Assembly (NCBI RefSeq): GCF_002081715.1
Contig: NZ_MUKP01000003.1
Span: 148,518 to 212,517, forward strand
DNA length: 64,000 nucleotides
Reading direction: 5' to 3'
Source: Nocardia donostiensis
GTDB taxonomy: Bacteria > Actinomycetota > Actinomycetes > Mycobacteriales > Mycobacteriaceae
Translations under genes and position numbers: made by a program
Shown: piece by piece, positions 1-10,601 of the stretch
Layout: each line of letters opens with the position of its first letter
How positions within the stretch are numbered: position 1 is the stretch's first letter
The notes under the pieces: model-generated
Told to the model about the DNA's origin: nothing
The model's input: the letters and a program-made list of their open reading frames with translations, nothing else
Database searches by the model: none

Positions 1-381
1 GAGGAGGTGCTGTACCCGTCGCTGTTCGCCACTGCCGACGACGACGGCGTCCCGATTAGGTTCCGTTTGCGTTTCCCGCCGGGACAGACCCCGCCGGTCG
101 AGGCGTTCTGGTCGCTGACGGCTTACACCGCCGAGGGCTGGCTGGTGCCCAATCCCGCAGGCATCTACTCGGTGGGGCATCGGATCCCGGTGGTGTTCTC
201 CCCCGACGGAACCCTCGAACTCGCCGTCCAGTACGAGGATCCGGGGTCGGCGGTGCCGCCAGGTAACTGGCTGCCGATCCCGGCCGAGGGCCAGTTCTCT
301 ATCGTGCTGCGCCTGTACGCTCCCAAACAGGTAGCTCTCGAGGGGAAGTGGGCGCCGCCGCCGCTTGAACCACTGCCCTGA
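1..381 (+). CDS. DUF1214 (DUF1254-type) protein, C-terminal part
   Basis: The reading frame is already open at base 1, so the gene starts outside the window and only the last 126 codons are seen. They form a DUF1214 domain: a beta-rich stretch with the family signatures RFRLRFPPGQTPPVEAFWSL, NPAGIYSVGHR, NWLPIPAEGQFSIVLRLYAP and a final GKWAPPPL. Proteins of this family usually carry an upstream DUF1254 domain. Their biochemical role is not established; many are exported or envelope proteins. The stop codon lies inside the left arm of an intrinsic terminator, so this gene ends its transcript. Confidence 0.85.
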   Translation, partial: EEVLYPSLFATADDDGVPIRFRLRFPPGQTPPVEAFWSLTAYTAEGWLVPNPAGIYSVGHRIPVVFSPDGTLELAVQYEDPGSAVPPGNWLPIPAEGQFSIVLRLYAPKQVALEGKWAPPPLEPLP

Positions 382-414
382 GCCGAGGAAGTTCATGGTC
401 GGCTCAGGGTTTTT
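376..414 (+). terminator. intrinsic terminator overlapping the stop codon
   Basis: Eleven-base perfect stem, CCCTGAGCCGA at 376-386 pairing with 399-409, with a 12-base loop and a run of five T at 410-414. The left arm contains the TGA stop of the DUF1214 gene. This is a textbook U-tailed terminator, less common in high-GC actinobacteria than bare hairpins. Confidence 0.88.
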
Positions 415-481
415 CCCGATACCGCCGCCGTTGATGCCGAACGACAATCAATGTGTCGAACCGACCAACGGGGAGCAGGCG

Positions 482-1003
482 ATGACCGAGCAGACCAGTA
501 CCAGACGAAATCGACGGGATCGGACCGTGGACGAGCAGCAGATACGAGAGGTGCTCGCTCGTGCCTCGCACGCGTGGGCCGACAATGACGCCGGCGCGTA
601 TGCTGCGGAATTCACCCCCGACAGCGATTATGTGGCCTTCGACGGCACATGGCTGCGTGGCAGGGAAGCCAACCGCGCATTGCACAGTGAGCTGTTCGCC
701 GGTGTGCTGTACGGCACCAGGATCGAGGGCGATATCGAATCGGTCCGGTTCCTGACCGACGATATCGCGATCGCGCATATGACGGGTTCGGTGGCGTTCG
801 CCTGGCAGCCGACGGTCCCGAAGGGCCGGCTGTCGCGCAACACCTGGGTGCTGCGCCGCGACGGCGACGACTGGCGGATCGAGGCGTTCCACAACACTCG
901 GGTCCGCCCGATGCCGGGCGACAACTTCTTCGCGCGCATGTTTGCCCGTTATGTCCGCTGGCGCACCGAGCGCACGGCGGCGATCACCGGCCAGACCTCG
1001 TAG
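482..1003 (+). CDS. SnoaL-like/SgcJ-EcaC family (DUF4440) protein
   Basis: A 173-residue protein with an NTF2-like cone fold: an N-terminal helix (VDEQQIREVLARASHAWADN), a central AAEFTPDSDYVAFDG strand, and the C-terminal NTWVLRRDGDDWRIEAFHNT strand pair typical of SgcJ/EcaC proteins. The family includes small isomerase- or hydrolase-like proteins and many of unknown substrate. ATG 482 is chosen because GGGAGCAGG lies just upstream and the alternative start at 365 would run through the preceding terminator. It is a separate transcription unit, and its 3' end faces the TerD-HNH gene 18 bases away. A second member of the family lies at 46160-46618. The substrate cannot be inferred. Confidence 0.85.
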   Translation: MTEQTSTRRNRRDRTVDEQQIREVLARASHAWADNDAGAYAAEFTPDSDYVAFDGTWLRGREANRALHSELFAGVLYGTRIEGDIESVRFLTDDIAIAHMTGSVAFAWQPTVPKGRLSRNTWVLRRDGDDWRIEAFHNTRVRPMPGDNFFARMFARYVRWRTERTAAITGQTS

Positions 1004-1021
1004 GGCTGATCCGCGTCCGGC

Positions 1022-2899
1022 TCAGATCCGGGCGCCCTTGGCGCGGTTGCAGGCCCGGCACAGGATCTGCAGGTTCGTCGCGCTGGTCGCGCCGCCGCGG
1101 CTGAGCGGGATGATGTGGTCGAACTCCAGGTAATGGCTGTCGCCGCATTCGACGCATTTACCGCCGTCACGCTGCCACACCTCGGCCTTCACCTCCTGCG
1201 GGATACTGCGGGTGTCGCGCTGGCCGGGAGTGAGGGTGAGCCGTTTGGCCACCCGCAGCGCGCCTTCGAGGGTGGCGGCCACATGATCCGGATCCTCGAC
1301 GGCGAAGGTCGCGCCACCCCGCGCCGAGGTGGCGGCGACGACCACCGTGTCGTATTCGACGGTTACCGAAACAATCCGCGACCACGGCATCTCCACTCCG
1401 GAACCGGTGCCGACGAACCGCAGCTTCTTGTTGCTGACGATGAGCCTGCCTTCGGTCCGCCTCGGTCCTTTGGCGAGCTGCCGCACCTGGGTGACGCCGA
1501 CATCCAGATACACCCGCTCTTCTGGGTCGAGGTGCAGGTCGGGCGAGCGCACGGTGGGCAGGTCGCCGCCGCGCAGCCGCGACAGCATCCGGCCGCGCTG
1601 CATCCGCCACCGCAGCTCATCGATCTGCGGGCCGGACAACTGGAGTTCGGTGACCGCGTGCTCGAAATCGTCGTACTCCTCGGCCTCGATCCGGCCGTCG
1701 GCGAACGCGAACGCCACCCGGCGCTCCACATAGTCCAGTGCGAGCGGACGCAGCACCGCGTAACCGGCGCTTTCTTCTATCCACTGGTAGCGCAGCGACG
1801 CCCAGAGTGCCTCCCAATCGGCCCCGCGCGGGCCCGTCGCGGTGAGCACCCGCCAGGCGCGGGTGTGCCAGTGGGTGAGGAACTCATCGACCTGCCCGGG
1901 ACATACCGCGCACGAGTGGTAGCCGCCGAAAATACGGCGGCGGCGCGGATGCCCGCAGCGGGCACAGTCACGCGGGTGCTGCGGCCGGGCCTGGCGGGTA
2001 TCGGGGGTCCAGTGCTCGCCGTCCCACCAACGCAGCCGTGCCGGGTCGTCCGGGTCGGGATGCCAGTCCGCTCGGTCGCGGTTCGGCGGTGGTGGTGGTT
2101 CGATCGGTGCTCGGGGCTGGAGTGGACGACGTAGGGTGACCCCGGTGTGCCGGACTGCCGGTTCGGCGGTCGATGTCGCCGCTCGAGGTGGTTCGGTAGT
2201 GCGTGCCGCCGGAGACCTGCTCGATCGCACCCCTGCCGGACCCGTAAGTGTCGAGGGAGTCCCGGTATGGGGCGACCTTACGTGCGGGACAGTGGTAGAC
2301 CCCGTGCGGCCGGGTCGCGTCTGCGCGTTGTGTTGTTGTGGGCGCCCGGAGCTCGCCTCGGGGCCGCGTCGTACATGTTCGGCCTGCGCCGGTTCATCGT
2401 CTTCGACATCGACACCGAATTCGGTCACCAGCCCGGCCATTCCGCTGGCCCAGCCCTGCCCGACTGCTCGGAACCGCCACTGCCCGTCGCGGCGGTAGAA
2501 CTCCCCGAACAACATCGCAGGCACCGATTCCGAATCCTCGATCCGGAACCAGATGATGGGCCGGTCGGCGTCGTACACGGTCAGCCGCAGCTCCGAAACC
2601 CTGCTGAACAAGCCGTCGTCGAGCGATCCTGTCACCGCGATCCGGTCCACTTCGGCTTCGGTGCGCGGCAGCGAAACGCTCAGCCGAGCGGTCCCAGGAG
2701 CGGGCGCCTGGTCGACGGTCACCGCCTGCGAGATATGCCTGGGCGCATTGTAGAAAACCAGATCCCGGTCGGAGCGCACCTTTCCCGATTCGTCGAGCAG
2801 CAGCGCGTGCGCATCAACCGAATGCTCGGTCCGCCACGAAATCACCACGGCCAGAAGGGATGTCGGTACCGGCGCATTCGCGCCCTTGCAGAGTTCCAT
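1022..2899 (-). CDS. TerD-DUF2510-HNH endonuclease fusion
   Basis: 625 residues with several modules. Residues 1-165 are a TerD domain (start MELCKGANAPVPTSLLAVVI; acidic calcium-binding-type loops; TEFGVDVEDDE at its end). A Pro/Arg-rich linker of about 100 residues follows. Around 275-300 is a short DUF2510-like WHPDPDDPARLRWWDGEHW motif. Next come two CxxC-type pairs (CARCGHP and CAVC), a helical middle and a PH-like segment. The last 58 residues are an HNH nuclease (CVECG, EFDHIIPLSRGG, NLQILCRACN). TerD proteins bind calcium in stress and phage-response systems; HNH domains cut nucleic acid. TerD fused to nucleases is known from comparative genomics of Ter systems, so this is probably a stress- or invasion-response effector. 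It stands alone: no other ter gene is in the window. The start agrees with the TerD consensus, but no strong Shine-Dalgarno (SD) is seen. Confidence 0.88.
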   Translation of the reverse strand: MELCKGANAPVPTSLLAVVISWRTEHSVDAHALLLDESGKVRSDRDLVFYNAPRHISQAVTVDQAPAPGTARLSVSLPRTEAEVDRIAVTGSLDDGLFSRVSELRLTVYDADRPIIWFRIEDSESVPAMLFGEFYRRDGQWRFRAVGQGWASGMAGLVTEFGVDVEDDEPAQAEHVRRGPEASSGRPQQHNAQTRPGRTGSTTVPHVRSPHTGTPSTLTGPAGVRSSRSPAARTTEPPRAATSTAEPAVRHTGVTLRRPLQPRAPIEPPPPPNRDRADWHPDPDDPARLRWWDGEHWTPDTRQARPQHPRDCARCGHPRRRRIFGGYHSCAVCPGQVDEFLTHWHTRAWRVLTATGPRGADWEALWASLRYQWIEESAGYAVLRPLALDYVERRVAFAFADGRIEAEEYDDFEHAVTELQLSGPQIDELRWRMQRGRMLSRLRGGDLPTVRSPDLHLDPEERVYLDVGVTQVRQLAKGPRRTEGRLIVSNKKLRFVGTGSGVEMPWSRIVSVTVEYDTVVVAATSARGGATFAVEDPDHVAATLEGALRVAKRLTLTPGQRDTRSIPQEVKAEVWQRDGGKCVECGDSHYLEFDHIIPLSRGGATSATNLQILCRACNRAKGARI

Positions 2900-3361
2900 C
2901 GTTATCGAACTATGCCACGCGCAGCCGACACCATCGGACGACAGCTCCCACCGCCCTCGGCAACGAGCCGGCTACCAGGCGGTTCACCGTCAGCGACAGG
3001 GAAACCGAAGCCAGGCGATACCGCCGATGAGAGCATTGGCTCGGTGCCGTGAACAGTCCGGCCGCACCGGTGCCCTACCCGCTCTGCTGGTTGGGGCTCG
3101 GGTCGCTGGAGCAGCCGGGGGAGCCGCTACGTTCAGGGCAGGCTGGTTCGGCTGGTTGTTCGGCCTAGTAGCTGAATGAGGTGGAGGCATGTCGGGAGCA
3201 GCCGAGGGGAGCCGCTGTGGTTCGGGTCGGCCGTTCAGCGAGTTGACTTTTGGCGGCGAGCGAGGTGGAGATACACCGGGACAGTCGAGGGGAGCAGCCA
3301 GGACCGCTCGGCAGGAATGGTCGCGGGCGAGATCGCGGAACGTTGCGGCAAAACGCGGGCG
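2900..3361. other. intergenic, no supported gene
   Basis: No reading frame here has a family resemblance, a ribosome site and sensible codon use together. It should hold the promoter of the TerD-HNH gene. Two diverged direct repeats of about 35 bases (near 3178-3215 and 3262-3300, both around GAGGTGGAG and CGAGGGGAGC) are visible. Confidence 0.5.
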
Positions 3362-3769
3362 CTAGGTGCGGCCGCGGCGTAGGTCGGTGTGCTCGCCGTT
3401 GGACTGGGAATCGGTGCGGTCGTGTACCGGGATCACGTTGATATCGGTGCCCTCGATCAAGATCTGGGCGTTCTTGTTGGCGCTGAGCAGGATCTCCACC
3501 AAGCGCTGTGCTACTTCCGCAGCTGTTTCCGCCGAGGCGTAGCGAGCGAGAGTGCGGGTCACCGGGCCGATCTCGCCGGTCCCGCGGTGGTGATCCCAGC
3601 TCCATGAGCCCGCGGTGGTGTTTTGCCGCGCCACCACCTCGACCTCTCGGATATTCCGCGTCGGCCCGGCCCGTTCGTCGGTCTCACGCACCGGTGCGGT
3701 ACCGATCTCGTCGATCGCAGCGGCCCGAAGCCAATCGCCCGCAAGCGTTCTCACCCACAGTTGTGCCAT
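3362..3769 (-). CDS. small protein of unknown function
   Basis: 135 residues beginning MAQLWVRTLAGDWLRAAAID. The N-terminal half looks like a beta-rich unit; the C-terminal half has a helix (SAETAAEVAQRLVEILLSAN) and a strand pair (AQILIEGTDINVIPVHD), ending in a charged tail. I do not recognise the family. It lies 103 bases downstream of pabAB on the same strand and may be co-transcribed. An in-frame upstream ATG (MPLVGDNTD...) is possible; no strong SD decides between them. Codon use fits a real gene. Confidence 0.6.
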   Translation of the reverse strand: MAQLWVRTLAGDWLRAAAIDEIGTAPVRETDERAGPTRNIREVEVVARQNTTAGSWSWDHHRGTGEIGPVTRTLARYASAETAAEVAQRLVEILLSANKNAQILIEGTDINVIPVHDRTDSQSNGEHTDLRRGRT

Positions 3770-3872
3770 ATCAGTATTGTCGCCGACCAGGGGCATTTCG
3801 GGGGCCGTCTTCGCGAGGGTGCGGGCGATCCCAGAAGCTGCCCGTCGAGCGGTAATCGAACTGATCTTCTGT

Positions 3873-6320
<2,448 letters not shown>

Positions 6321-6409
6321 TCTGTGCCGAACCCTACGCCGCCGCCGATCCGGCAAACTGTTGTCGGTTGCCTTCAGTTCGACTGGGTGGGTGGGGCACA
6401 ATGTGGGGC

Positions 6410-7465
6410 ATGTCTGTTGCGCAACCGGTCGGCGTGGAACGTGATGTCGTCGACTTCGCCGTGGTCGGGAACTGGATGGACGAGCAGGGACTTTCCGGCG
6501 GTGAATTCGCGGAGGTGACCGCGCTCGGCGGCGGCACCCAGAACATCATGCTGCGCTTCCGGCGCGGTGACCGCGAGTACGTGCTGCGGCGCGGCCCCGA
6601 ACACCTGCGTGCCAGGAGCAACGAGGTGATCCGCCGCGAAGCCCGGTTGCTCGGCGCATTGAACGGCACCGAGGTGAAGGCCCCGCGTGTGATCGCCGCC
6701 TGCACCGACGAAACGGTACTGGGTGCGGTCTTCTACTTGATGGAGCCGATCACCGGTTTCAACCCGCAGAACGAACTGCCCGCACTGCACGCAGGCGGTG
6801 CCGAGATCCGCCGCCGGATGGGTCTGTCCGCGGTCGAGGGCATCGCCCGGCTCGGCTCCCTCGACTATCAGGCGCTCGGCCTGGCCGACTACGGCAAACC
6901 CGAGGGTTTCCTGGAGCGGCAGGTGCCGCGCTGGCTCGGTGAGCTCGAGTCCTACTCGTCGAACGAGGGCTACCCGGGACCGCAGATCCCGGGCCTGGAA
7001 CAGGTGGGCGAGTGGCTGGACCGCAACCGCCCCGCCCGGTGGACGCCAGGCATCCTGCACGGCGACTGCCATCTGGCGAACATGATGTTCTCCTACGACG
7101 GTCCCGACCTCGTCGCCATGGTCGACTGGGAGATGTCCACTATCGGCGACCCGCTGCTCGACCTGGGCTGGCAGATCGCGACCCGGCCCGAACCCGGCAC
7201 CACCGGTGCAGCGTTGGTCGGCAAACTCGGCGAAGTGGGCGGTCTGCCCACTGTCGCGGAGATGATCGCCCATTATGCGAAGTTCTCCGACCGCGACCTG
7301 AGCGCCGTCACCTGGTACACGGTGCTGGCCTGCTTCAAGCTCGGCATCGTGCTGGAGGGCACCTACGCGCGCGCGTTCGCGGGCAAGGCGCCCAAGCAGG
7401 TCGGTGACTTCCTGCACGCCATCACCCTCGAACTGTTCGAGCGGGCGCATCGTTTCATGGAGTGA
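6410..7465 (+). CDS. APH-type phosphotransferase (FadE36/ACAD10-like kinase)
   Basis: 351 residues of the aminoglycoside-phosphotransferase/choline kinase fold. The nucleotide-binding N-lobe contains ALGGGTQNIMLRF and EYVLRRGP. The catalytic Brenner loop is GILHGDCHLANMMF, with Asp in HGD and a metal-binding Asn. The DFG-equivalent is AMVDWEMSTIGDPLLDLGW. Members of this subfamily sit beside acyl-CoA dehydrogenases and are thought to phosphorylate small hydroxy-acyl or lipid-related substrates, not antibiotics. It is divergent from pabAB, with 89 bases between the starts. The NDMA-dependent alcohol dehydrogenase follows after 205 bases that contain a KstR-like box. The substrate is unknown. 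Confidence 0.87.
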   Translation: MSVAQPVGVERDVVDFAVVGNWMDEQGLSGGEFAEVTALGGGTQNIMLRFRRGDREYVLRRGPEHLRARSNEVIRREARLLGALNGTEVKAPRVIAACTDETVLGAVFYLMEPITGFNPQNELPALHAGGAEIRRRMGLSAVEGIARLGSLDYQALGLADYGKPEGFLERQVPRWLGELESYSSNEGYPGPQIPGLEQVGEWLDRNRPARWTPGILHGDCHLANMMFSYDGPDLVAMVDWEMSTIGDPLLDLGWQIATRPEPGTTGAALVGKLGEVGGLPTVAEMIAHYAKFSDRDLSAVTWYTVLACFKLGIVLEGTYARAFAGKAPKQVGDFLHAITLELFERAHRFME

Positions 7466-7596
7466 GGGGCGCTCGCGAGCGGTTCGGGTAGTGCGGTCGC
7501 GTCGCGGTGGCCCCGCCGTCGGCTCAGGAAACCTGCACCTGGACAGGTCTGATGTGGTCGTTTGTCCAGTTATTGCGGCGATCTTCTCGAAACTAC

Positions 7597-7610
7597 TAGA
7601 ACGTGTTCCA
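7597..7610. promoter_or_regulatory. KstR-like operator
   Basis: The sequence TAGAACGTGTTCCA fits the KstR consensus TnnAACnnGTTnnA at every fixed position. Its centre is about 67 bases before the alcohol dehydrogenase ATG. KstR is the TetR repressor of sterol catabolism in mycobacteria, Rhodococcus and Nocardia. This is a motif match only. Confidence 0.55.
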
Positions 7611-7670
7611 GTTTTTGCGTAGTGTTGGTGCCGTCACATGAAGCCCGTGCACGTGAGAGGTCGGACAGGA

Positions 7671-8801
7671 ATGAAGACGAAGGGCGCGATCCTGTGGGGG
7701 ATCGACGAGCCGTGGTCCGTGGAAGAGATCGAGATCGGCGACCCGCGCGCCGGTGAGGTGCAGATCCAGCTGGAAACCGCTGGTATGTGCCACTCCGACC
7801 ATCACATCGTCACCGGTGCCACCCCCATGCCCTCCTTCCCCGTCATGGGCGGGCACGAAGGCGCGGGCGTGGTTACCAAACTCGGGCCGAACGTGCCTGC
7901 GGACCTCGCCGTCGGCGACCACGTCGTACTGTCGTTCATCCCGGCATGCGGTCGCTGTCCCGCCTGCGTCGCCGGTCATATGGCGCTGTGCGACCTGGGT
8001 GCCGGGCTGCTGTCCGGCCAGTCGATCAGCGACGGCAGCTACCGCATCCACGCCCGCGGCCAGCACGTCATCCCGATGTGCCTGCTCGGCACCTTCTCCC
8101 CGTACATGACGGTGCACCACACCTCCGTGGTCAAGATCGACCCCGAGGTTCCGTTCGAGGTGGCCTGCCTCGTCGGCTGCGGTGTGCCCACCGGTTTCGG
8201 CTCCTCCACTCACGTGGCCAAGGTGTCGCCCGGTGACACCGTCGCGATCGTCGGTATCGGCGGTGTCGGTATGAGCGCGCTGCAGGGCGCGGTGCTGTCC
8301 GGCGCGCAGCAGGTTGTCGCGATCGACCCGAACCCGTGGAAACGGGAGCAGGCCCAGAAGTTCGGCGCCACCCACACCTACCCGAGCATGGCCGAGGCCA
8401 TCGCCCCGCTGATGGAGGCCACCGAAGGGCGGATGGCCGACAAGGTCATCCTCACCATGGGCGAAATGCACGGCGACTACATCGAGGAAGGCCTGATCCT
8501 CACCGCCAAGGCAGGCGACCTGGTTGTCACCTCGATGGGCCGGATGGACGCCTTCGACGTCAAGCTCAACAGCTTCCTGCTGTCGATGCTGCAGAAGACC
8601 GTCAAGGGTTGCATCTTCGGCGGCGGCAATGCCCGCCAGGACATTCCACGCCTGCTGCGGCTGTACAAGTCCGGTCAGCTCAACCTGGACGATATGGTCA
8701 CCCGCAGCTACCGCTTGGAAGACATCAACCAGGGCTACCAGGACATGCTCGACGGCAAGAACATTCGCGGCATCATCAAGTACACCGACGCCGACCGCTG
8801 A
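7671..8801 (+). CDS. NDMA-dependent (mycofactocin-type) alcohol dehydrogenase
   Basis: 376 residues, zinc-dependent medium-chain dehydrogenase. Catalytic zinc site: Cys in AGMCHSDHH and GHEGAG. Structural zinc: four Cys in CGRCPACVAGHMALC. Rossmann motif GIGGVGMSALQ. The overall pattern (MKTKGAILW at the N-terminus, NIRGIIKY at the C-terminus) is that of the NDMA-dependent alcohol dehydrogenase family, whose members hold NADH tightly and depend on mycofactocin as external electron acceptor. ATG 7671 has a GGACAGGA ribosome site; upstream in-frame codons lack one. The KstR-like box upstream suggests sterol or lipid-derived alcohols as substrate. No mycofactocin genes are in the window. A perfect hairpin follows the gene. 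Confidence 0.9.
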   Translation: MKTKGAILWGIDEPWSVEEIEIGDPRAGEVQIQLETAGMCHSDHHIVTGATPMPSFPVMGGHEGAGVVTKLGPNVPADLAVGDHVVLSFIPACGRCPACVAGHMALCDLGAGLLSGQSISDGSYRIHARGQHVIPMCLLGTFSPYMTVHHTSVVKIDPEVPFEVACLVGCGVPTGFGSSTHVAKVSPGDTVAIVGIGGVGMSALQGAVLSGAQQVVAIDPNPWKREQAQKFGATHTYPSMAEAIAPLMEATEGRMADKVILTMGEMHGDYIEEGLILTAKAGDLVVTSMGRMDAFDVKLNSFLLSMLQKTVKGCIFGGGNARQDIPRLLRLYKSGQLNLDDMVTRSYRLEDINQGYQDMLDGKNIRGIIKYTDADR

Positions 8802-8811
8802 TCCGGTCGCG

Positions 8812-8860
8812 GGCAGCCGCCGGTGCCGGTATCGATCGGATACCGGCACCGGCGGCTGCC
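8812..8860 (+). terminator. 22-bp perfect hairpin after the alcohol dehydrogenase gene
   Basis: The arms 8812-8833 and 8839-8860 are exact reverse complements (left arm begins GGCAGCCGCCGG and ends CGGTATC) around a five-base GATCG loop, 10 bases after the stop codon. No T-run follows. Such bare GC-rich hairpins are common at actinobacterial gene ends and probably act as terminators or mRNA 3'-end stabilisers. Confidence 0.75.
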
Positions 8861-9112
8861 GCCTTCCGGTTCGACACGGTAGCCTCTGCCGGCATCGATG
8901 CTGGATCCCTGGACGCCGCCGCTCGCCAGCTCCCGATCCACATCCTCCGTTGGGCGCCGAGCGCGGCTCGAAGGCGCGGTGTAAGCCGAGCCTGACGACG
9001 CGTGGGAGCCGCCGACACCAAGGACGGGCCCGTGCGCCGAAACGACGGTTGGGTGCCGATATTTCACTCGGCCCGCTGGATGTGGCGAAACATGGTCTCG
9101 TAGGCTCGATAT

Positions 9113-9940
9113 GTGCGTGCACTCGAGCAGATACAGGACTGGCCGGTACGACACGCGGCAGCCGGTGTTGTCACCCGTGACGGCATGACAACGACAGGTG
9201 ACGCCGACCGGGTTTTCCCGCTCGCTTCGGTGACCAAACCGCTCGCCGCCTATGCCGTGCTGGTCGCCGTCGAAGAGGGCGCGATCGAGCTCGACCAGCC
9301 TGCCGGACCGACCGGCTCCACGGTGCGTCACCTGCTCGCCCACACCTCCGGTTTGGCTTTCGACACCACCGACCAGATAGCCGAACCCGGGGCGCGGCGC
9401 ATCTACTCCAGTTCCGGTTTCGAGGTGCTGGCCGATTTCGTCGCGCAGCAAACAGGTATCGCGTTCCCCGAGTACCTGCGGCAAGCGGTATTCGAACCGC
9501 TGGCCATGACCTCCTCCGAACTCACCGGTTCCGCAGGTCATGCGGCCCGGTCCACTGTCGCCGACCTCGCCCTTTTCGCCGCCGAACTTCTCGAACCCCA
9601 GCTGATTTCGACGCAGACGCACACCGAGGCCAGCACGGTCCAGTTCCCGGGCCGAAACGGAGTTCTACCCGGTTTCGGTTCGCAGCGACCCAACGACTGG
9701 GGTCTGGGCTTCGAGATTCGCGACAGCAAGACTCCGCACTGGACCGGGACCGCGAACTCCCCACGCACCTACGGTCATTTCGGCCAGTCCGGCACCTTCC
9801 TGTGGGTGGACCCGGAGCACGAGGTGGCGTGTGTCGCGTTGAGCGACGAGAATTTCGGCGACTGGGCACGGGAGGCCTGGCCCCCGCTCAGCGATGCGGT
9901 GCTCGCCGAAACGACACGTTCACGCAACTCAGCGAAGTAA
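9113..9940 (+). CDS. serine hydrolase of the class C beta-lactamase/DD-peptidase fold
   Basis: 275 residues with the SxxK nucleophile motif in LASVTKPLAAYAV, a Tyr motif in IYSSSGFEVLADFV and the third motif HFGQSG in place of KTG. HLLAHTSGL is also typical of the family. There is no signal peptide, so a cytoplasmic esterase or peptidase is likelier than an antibiotic-inactivating enzyme. The start is GTG. It lies directly before the DUF3145 gene, the same pairing as Rv2257c-Rv2256c in M. tuberculosis as I recall it. The substrate is not predictable. Confidence 0.87.
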   Translation: MRALEQIQDWPVRHAAAGVVTRDGMTTTGDADRVFPLASVTKPLAAYAVLVAVEEGAIELDQPAGPTGSTVRHLLAHTSGLAFDTTDQIAEPGARRIYSSSGFEVLADFVAQQTGIAFPEYLRQAVFEPLAMTSSELTGSAGHAARSTVADLALFAAELLEPQLISTQTHTEASTVQFPGRNGVLPGFGSQRPNDWGLGFEIRDSKTPHWTGTANSPRTYGHFGQSGTFLWVDPEHEVACVALSDENFGDWAREAWPPLSDAVLAETTRSRNSAK

Positions 9941-10034
9941 CACGTGTAACTCGAGACACTCGAGTACACTCGGGCCACGCACCAGCTCGATGGACCGTTG
10001 GGGAAGACGTTCCTGGTCGACGCTGGAGGTGTCT

Positions 10035-10571
10035 GTGCTGCGCGCATCGAGTCAGTTCGCGGACGTGACGGCGGGTGTGGTCTACATCCACTCGTCGCCG
10101 GCTGCGCTGTGCCCGCATATCGAGTGGGCACTCGCGTCCGCCCTCGGCGCACCCGCTCAACTCCGCTGGACCGCCCAGCCCGCCGCCGCGGGCCAACTCC
10201 GCGCAACCAGCGAATGGATCGGCCCCGTAGGCACCGCCTCCCGCATCGCCCAAGCCCTACGCTCCTGGCCCGTCCTGCGTTTCGAAGTCACCGAGGACCC
10301 CAGCGAAGGCGTCGACGGCGAACGCTACAGCTTCGTCCCCGACCTCGGCCTCTGGCACGGCTCCATCAGCGCCAACGGCGATGTGATGATCGGCGAGATG
10401 CGGCTGCGCGGGATGCTGCGCACGGCCCGTGAACTCGACAAGTACTCCAGCTACGACCTGGCCGCCGAGATCGACCGGGCGTTGGGGACAGCGTGGGACG
10501 AGGACCTCGAGTTGTACCGCCCGGGGAGCGAAGGTGCTGAGATCACCTGGCTGCGGCGAGAGGTCGGGTAG
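10035..10571 (+). CDS. DUF3145 protein (Rv2256c-like)
   Basis: 178 residues, conserved across Actinobacteria, function unknown. Signatures: QFADVTAGVVYIHSSPAALC, PHIEWALASALGAPAQLRW, GPVGTASRIAQALRSW, VLRFEVTEDPSEGVDGERY, NGDVMIGEMRLRGML and a GTAWDEDLELYRPGSEG tail. GTG 10035 is chosen because GGAGG lies five bases before it; GTG 10029 is also in frame. The length agrees with the mycobacterial protein. Upstream (9941-9980) there are repeated ACTCGAG-like heptamers, perhaps promoter elements. It faces the VapBC remnant. Confidence 0.9.
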   Translation: MLRASSQFADVTAGVVYIHSSPAALCPHIEWALASALGAPAQLRWTAQPAAAGQLRATSEWIGPVGTASRIAQALRSWPVLRFEVTEDPSEGVDGERYSFVPDLGLWHGSISANGDVMIGEMRLRGMLRTARELDKYSSYDLAAEIDRALGTAWDEDLELYRPGSEGAEITWLRREVG

Positions 10572-10582
10572 AGCGGCCTAGC

Positions 10583-10601
10583 ACGGTTCATGGTGAACCG
10601 T
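10583..10601. terminator. hairpin between convergent DUF3145 and vapC genes
   Basis: ACGGTTCA at 10583-10590 pairs perfectly with TGAACCGT at 10594-10601 around a TGG loop. It lies 11 bases after the DUF3145 stop and includes the vapC stop codon on the other strand, so it may stop transcripts from both sides. Confidence 0.6.

Noticed and set aside
3178..3300. Two similar segments around GAGGTGGAG...CGAGGGGAGC as a possible repeat element
   Set aside because: Only about 35 bases, imperfect, two copies, no flanking symmetry or gene. Kept as a note in the intergenic entry only.
7671..8801. MscR/AdhE2 (S-nitrosomycothiol reductase, Rv2259-like), suggested by the nearby Rv2256c-Rv2257c homologues
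   Set aside because: The sequence pattern fits the NDMA-dependent alcohol dehydrogenase/AdhD group and not the MscR pattern as I remember it.
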